Positions 59,446-64,000 of a stretch of 64,000 nt of DNA are shown one piece after another (position 1 is the stretch's first letter; each line of letters begins with the position of its first letter). The stretch lies in contig CM032133.1 of assembly GCA_018894105.1 (NCBI GenBank), positions 20,102,501 through 20,166,500 of the forward strand, written 5' to 3'. The stretch is from Jacaranda mimosifolia (lineage: Eukaryota; Streptophyta; Magnoliopsida; Lamiales; Bignoniaceae). Under the pieces are notes generated by a model, which worked only from the letters and a program-made list of their open reading frames with translations, did not search any database and was not told where the DNA came from. The translations under genes and the position numbers were made by a program.

Positions 59446-62400
59446 CGTTGGAGCTCAGCGGAATTAATTTAGGCACGAGATTTAATTTATCAGGAATCCT
59501 TAAACCACACTCACAAATTTAATGAAAAAATTAATACCCGACAGATAGAAGAATAAAACAGGCACAGATTTACGTGGTTCGGCAAATTCCGCCTACCTCC
59601 ATGGGAGTTTTCTTTCTTCAATTATGATAGAATTTACCAGCACAAGCCAACCCTTGAATTTGACAGGCCCAACTCAAGCCAAAAACCCCTTGTAAAACTA
59701 CTATCATAACTATCAAAGAGATAATCACTCCACCCCTTTGTATTGCCCCACTCGTACTCACAATAACTACCTCATGAGTATCATATCATGAGTTACACGA
59801 GTGTCCTCTCTTTTTTCTTATAAAGTAATCAAATAAATACCTATATTTATAATAGAAAATTACTTGACTACTTTACCTAGAACTAGGAAACCCAAAACAA
59901 GAAGGAGTCCTAATTCTAGTCAAACTTGGTCTCTTGAAAATCGAGTCAAATCCTAACAATCTCCACCTTGACGAGGTTTCTCATCTCAGTAATTGTTCAT
60001 GACTCCATCACAAACCAAATTCCATTGGCCTTCAAAGATACCACTGCACATGCTGAATTAGTAAGGTCCTAGCTCCAACTAACTCATCCCAGCCAATGCA
60101 CATGTACAACTTAATATGTGACTTTCATGACTCCACCTTCAGTGAATATTCACAATCTTAGGAATCCAACTGGCTCAAGAAAATTGGATTCTTTCGTATC
60201 TTTAGGACATAGGTCACACCACCTAAAGTATGAACCGCTCTAACAACTATTTTGATTTTCCCCACTCCAATACCTATGAGTTTCCAAGTAGAATCATTGC
60301 ACAAAGACAAATTACATGTCTTCCATGATTGAAGTGAATCAAAAATAATTCTCCGTGGAGCAAACATGCATTATGCATCCGGAATCCAAAATCCATTGAT
60401 CTCCACAACATTCATGATAATGTTGTCTGCAATACAAAGTCAAATCTTCCCGCTGTAAATCCTTCATATCTGTCGGCTTCTCTTACCTACAACGCCACTG
60501 CTAGACCCTGTTGAATTAGGAGATCCTCCACTCTTCCTTGCCAAAAAGTGAAATTCCCTTTGTCAGCAAAATTTTGAACCGTGAAGTGATTTGTTAATGA
60601 CACTGCCCATCCTCGAAAAATTAAATCTCAACTTACAGCCCCAACCAAAAGCTCCAATACCAGTTTGTTGAAACCCAGGAGGATCTATTGCAGAAACAAT
60701 GAAATAATAGTAAAGTAATTCAATGTAAAGTAACAACAAGATTTAACGTGGTTCGGCGATGTGCCTAATCTACCCGACAAAGAAAAGAAATTTTATTGAT
60801 CTCAAATCAAAGTGCAAGTACAAACTTGAATCCCATAAATATCATGAAAACACCTAACACCCTCGTTCTAAACTCTGTCTTGAGAGAATTACTCAAAAGC
60901 AGTAAAGAAGCCCTTGTGTTATGTTTGTGATACCAGTTGCTCTGATACCAGTTTGTTGGAGCCCAGCAGAAATAATTTAGGCACGAGATTTAATTTATCA
61001 AGAATCCTCAAACCACACTCACAAATTTAATGACAAAATTAATCCCTGCTCACCGCACCAATCTCTACCTTGACGAGGTTTCTCATCTCAGCAATTGTTC
61101 ATGACTCCATCACAAACCAAATTCCATTGGCCTTCAAAGATACCATTGCACATGCCGAATTAGTAAGGTCCTAGCTCCAACTAACTCATCCCCCCGGCCA
61201 ATGCACATGTATAGCTTAATGTGTGACTTTCAGGACTCTATCTTCAATGAATATTCACAACCTTAGGAATCCAATTGGCTCAAGACTCCACCTTCAGTGA
61301 ATATTCACAACCTTTGGAATCCAACTGGTTCAAGGAAATTAGATTCTTTCATATCTTTAGGACATAGGTCACACCACCTAACGTACGAACCACTCCAACA
61401 ACTATTTTGATTTTTCCCACTTCAATACATATGACTTTCCAAGTAGAATCATCGCACAAATACAAATTACTTGTCTTCCATGATTGAAGTGAATCAAAAA
61501 TAATTCTCCATGGAGCAAACATGCATTATGCATCTGGATTCCAAAATCCATTGATCTCCACAACATTCATGATAATGTTGTCCGCAATACAAATTAAAAT
61601 CTTCCCACTATAAATTCTTCATATATGTCGGCTTCTCCTACCTTTCCTTTAACGCCACTGCTAGGCCCTGTTGAATTAGGAGATCCTTCACTCTTCCTTG
61701 CCAAAAAGTGAAATTCCCTTTGTTATCAAAATTTTGAACCGTGAAGTAATTTGCTAGTAACACTACCCATCCTCGAAAAATTAGATCTCAACTTACAGCC
61801 CCAACTAAAAGCTCCGATACTAGTTTGTTGAAATCCAGGAGGATATATTGCAGAAACAATGAAATAATAGTAAAGTAATTCAATGTAAAGTGACAACAAG
61901 ATTTAACATGGTTTGGCGATGTGCCTAATCCACCTGACAAAGAAAAGGAATTTTATTGATCTCAAATCAAAGTGCAAGTACAAACTTGAATCCCACAAAT
62001 CTCACGAAAACACCTAACACCCTCGTTCTAAACTCTGTCTTGAAAGAATTACTTAAAAGCAGTAAAGAAGCCCTTGTGTTATGTTCGTGATAATTTTTTC
62101 AAAAGAAAAAACTAATATTTATAGTCGAAAAAACCAAAGCCTAATCCCAATAGGATTGCGTCGTGGGCCCATTCTCCCTTTCCTTGTCAAATTTTACCTC
62201 AATTTCAAGGCAAAATCAACAATTACAGATTTACGTGGTTCGGCAAATTTCGTCTACCTCCACGGGAGTTTTCTTTCTTCAATTATGATAGAATTCACCA
62301 GCACAAGACAACCCTTGAATTTGACAGGCCCAAACTCAAGCCAAAAACCCTTGTAAAACTACTATCATAACTACCAAAGAGATACTCACTCCACCCTTTT

Positions 62401-62619
62401 GTATTGCGCCACTCGTACTCACAATAACTACCCTATGAGTATCATATCATGAGTTCTATAAATGTCCTCTCTTTTTTCTTATAAAGTAATCAAATAAATA
62501 CCTATATTTATAATAGAAAATTACTTGACTATTTTATCTAGAACTAGGAAACCCAATACAAGAAGGTGTCCTAATTTTAGTCAAACTTGGTCTCTTGAAA
62601 ACTGAGTCAAATCCTAACA
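59446..62619 (-). mobile_element. Nested copia-derived LTR element with ATAAT target duplication
   Basis: ATAAT flanks both ends (59441-59445 and 62620-62624). In minus orientation the LTR runs TGTTAGGATTTGA to CTCCAACG. The left (3') LTR is 59446-59958. An AAGGTGGAGAT polypurine tract precedes it, and the primer-binding site GCTCTGATACCA (reverse complement at 60939-60950) adjoins the right LTR. The right LTR is split into 60954-61062 and 62222-62619 by a second copy of interior DNA plus another LTR type (61826-62221, TGTTGAAA to ATCAACA). The interior carries only a decayed copia protease/pre-integrase stretch, repeated twice. Confidence 0.75.
60158..60410 (-). pseudogene. Copia (TNT1-like) protease/GAG-pre-integrase fragment
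   Basis: The minus-strand frame contains NDSTWKLIGIGVGKIKIVVR, THTLGGV-like and RKNPIFLSQLDS blocks. This is the order of the region after the protease active site in Ty1/copia Pol. The Asp-Ser-Gly position upstream is damaged (Asp-Ala and a stop). A second, more degraded copy occurs at about 61260-61560. Neither encodes a usable protein. Confidence 0.7.
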
Positions 62620-62624
62620 ATAAT

Positions 62625-63184
62625 AAACTAAATCTAAACATTGTTTGGTTAAATATTCTGCTTGATCATCGAAATATATGTGTAATTTGGTCATGCAAAC
62701 TAGTTAGCATGTTTGTGTTTAGTAGTTTTAATTTGCTGGCCGTTAGTTGATTAAACAAAGTGTTCTGCTTGTTATCAGAATACATACACGTCTTGGTCCC
62801 TGCCTTTAAAATGATTCTGTTCTAAAATTGCTTACATAGAATTTCTAATTTGTAGTGGGATTTGGTTCTTTGACTTCCTGTTCACTTAAGCATATAATAT
62901 TTTGTCTTATACGTATATATATATAATAAGTTGGTTTAGTTGTGGAAGTCATTATTATATTTACTATTCATTTATTAGCAAACCAAACAGTAATTTTGCT
63001 TATGTGACTTTTGTTTTTGAGTCTTAACGCGACTATTGCGGAAAGTCTAGATAAACATATATTGCAGGCTCGATTATATGACATAATTTTTTATTTGGGA
63101 AGTTCTATTTTGGTAATTATTTGATAAAGGTTCTAGATTTAATTTGTGATTGTATTGTTGTTTTGTCATTTAAAATTTTTGATC
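62625..63184. other. Spacer or copia leader
   Basis: No gene. It continues the sequence interrupted at 59440 and leads to the copia gag start, so it may be untranslated leader. Confidence 0.4.
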
Positions 63185-64000
63185 ATGGCGTTAAAGATTA
63201 AGACAATGAATGTTGTGAGTATAGAGTATAACGTTAATAGCATTGGTAGTGGAGTTTGGATCACTCTAATTGCTCTTGCACCTATTATGGTGGGACAAGT
63301 TGAGAAGTTCGAAAAATTTCAACGGGCATGAGGAGATGAATCCTCATGATCTCATTCTGAGATTAAGAATAGAGGAAGACGAGAGGTTTCTAAGAAAGAA
63401 AATGGGTGGCAAATATGAGATCAAAACTAATGTAGTGGAGCAAGGTGCATCTAATAAAAAGTGCAAAAGAGTCGCTTTTAGCTAAAAAAAGCGAGAAAAA
63501 CAATAAGAAGTTCAAAGGAGCTTGCTATATTTGTGGCAGACCAGGCCACTAAGCCAAGGATTGTTGAAACCATCAGGTAGGTGGAACTTTGAAAAAGAGA
63601 AAGATTGCCCATACTAATATCACTGAAGTGGACAAACTAACTGATGAGGTAGGAGATATTAATTTATCTACAATTGCTTTAGAGGTGAACTTAGCTGAAA
63701 ATCCCAATCAATGGTAGGTGGACACGGGGGCCACTCGACATGTGTGTGCCAAAAGAAATATGTTTACAACCATAAGGAGGTTGATGATAAAAATTTGTAC
63801 ATGGGAAATCCTCAAGCTCCAAGGTGCACGGAGTTGGCAAAGTAATATTGAAAATGATCTCCGAAAAAGAGTTGACTCTCAACAATGTGTTTCATGTGCC
63901 GGAGATTAGAAGGAATTTAGTGTCATGGTCAATGTAATAGAATACTTGTCGGTAAAGGCTATTTGGGCGATGGTCTTTTTAAGATGAATGCAATGACCAT
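63185..64000 (+). pseudogene. Ty1/copia gag-protease pseudogene, runs off the window
   Basis: An ATG at 63185 opens a Gag-like N-terminus ending VEKFEKF. The frame then shifts, and the central Gag region is missing before LILRLRIEEDERF. A CCHC zinc knuckle (CYICGRPGH, then AKDC, 63523-63564) has a TAA between His and Ala (63550). The protease site VDTGATRHVC is intact (Asp codon 63721) but follows a TAG (63715) where Trp is usual. Downstream, LYMGN, a one-base loss, [20 protein letters not shown] and KGYLGDGLFKMN follow the copia pre-integrase order. The rest of pol lies beyond 64000. Confidence 0.8.

Noticed and set aside
63691..63885. Minus-strand 64-codon frame
   Set aside because: It is antisense to the copia protease/pre-integrase region.

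Overview
The window is nuclear DNA of a flowering plant, most likely a eudicot with a repeat-rich genome. It is AT-rich and has GT-AG introns. It carries plant-specific families (LRK10L/WAK-like receptor kinase, FAR1-related sequence, Ulp1-bearing Mutator relic) and plant transposons of the hAT, PIF/Harbinger, Helitron, Ty3/gypsy and Ty1/copia types. Only one gene looks nearly intact; almost everything else recognisable is a decayed gene or a nested transposon. No rRNA, tRNA, CRISPR array or prokaryotic operon was seen.

Layout. 1-4.2 kb: AT-rich spacer with microsatellites and a complete non-autonomous hAT element (8-bp target duplication). 4.2-10.1 kb: an unidentified GC-richer candidate exon, a short tandem repeat, then a multi-exon Ulp1/C48-protease-like pseudogene followed by a Mutator-transposase N-terminal fragment, the combination known from Kaonashi (KI) MULEs. 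10.5-14.7 kb: a TM9SF (EMP70) pseudogene with an internal deletion whose 3' half was later tandemly duplicated (period about 1.76 kb). 14.8-17 kb: an 802-bp element with a perfect 10-bp target duplication and a 1.18-kb Harbinger-like element with long inverted arms. 17.5-20.4 kb, minus strand: exons of a PHD-finger gene fragment. 21.6-24.1 kb, minus strand: a FAR1-related (FRS) pseudogene that keeps all domains in order but has several lesions.

24-48 kb is mostly intergenic and transposon DNA. A hAT element (29.8-37.2 kb) was split by a Ty3/gypsy retrotransposon with about 2.3-kb LTRs; a later deletion removed the 5' LTR edge together with host DNA. A second hAT copy lies at 40.7-41.9 kb in opposite orientation, an LTR-like segment at 37.7-38.4 kb and a complete non-autonomous Helitron at 45.5-48.0 kb.

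48-58.6 kb is an LRK10L receptor-kinase locus on the minus strand. The gene (48,268-51,053) has five exons and a single one-base frameshift in a homopolymer. A truncated second copy follows and is interrupted by a 4.3-kb solo LTR containing two tandem-repeat systems (six 64/65-bp units and three 613-bp units). A third copy is represented only by its 3' flank.

58.6-64 kb holds Ty1/copia remains: an LTR-like region, a 3.2-kb nested LTR element in minus orientation with an ATAAT target duplication, and a decayed copia gag-protease region that runs off the window end. Apart from the receptor kinase no set of genes here appears to work together; the main story is successive transposon insertion, duplication and decay.
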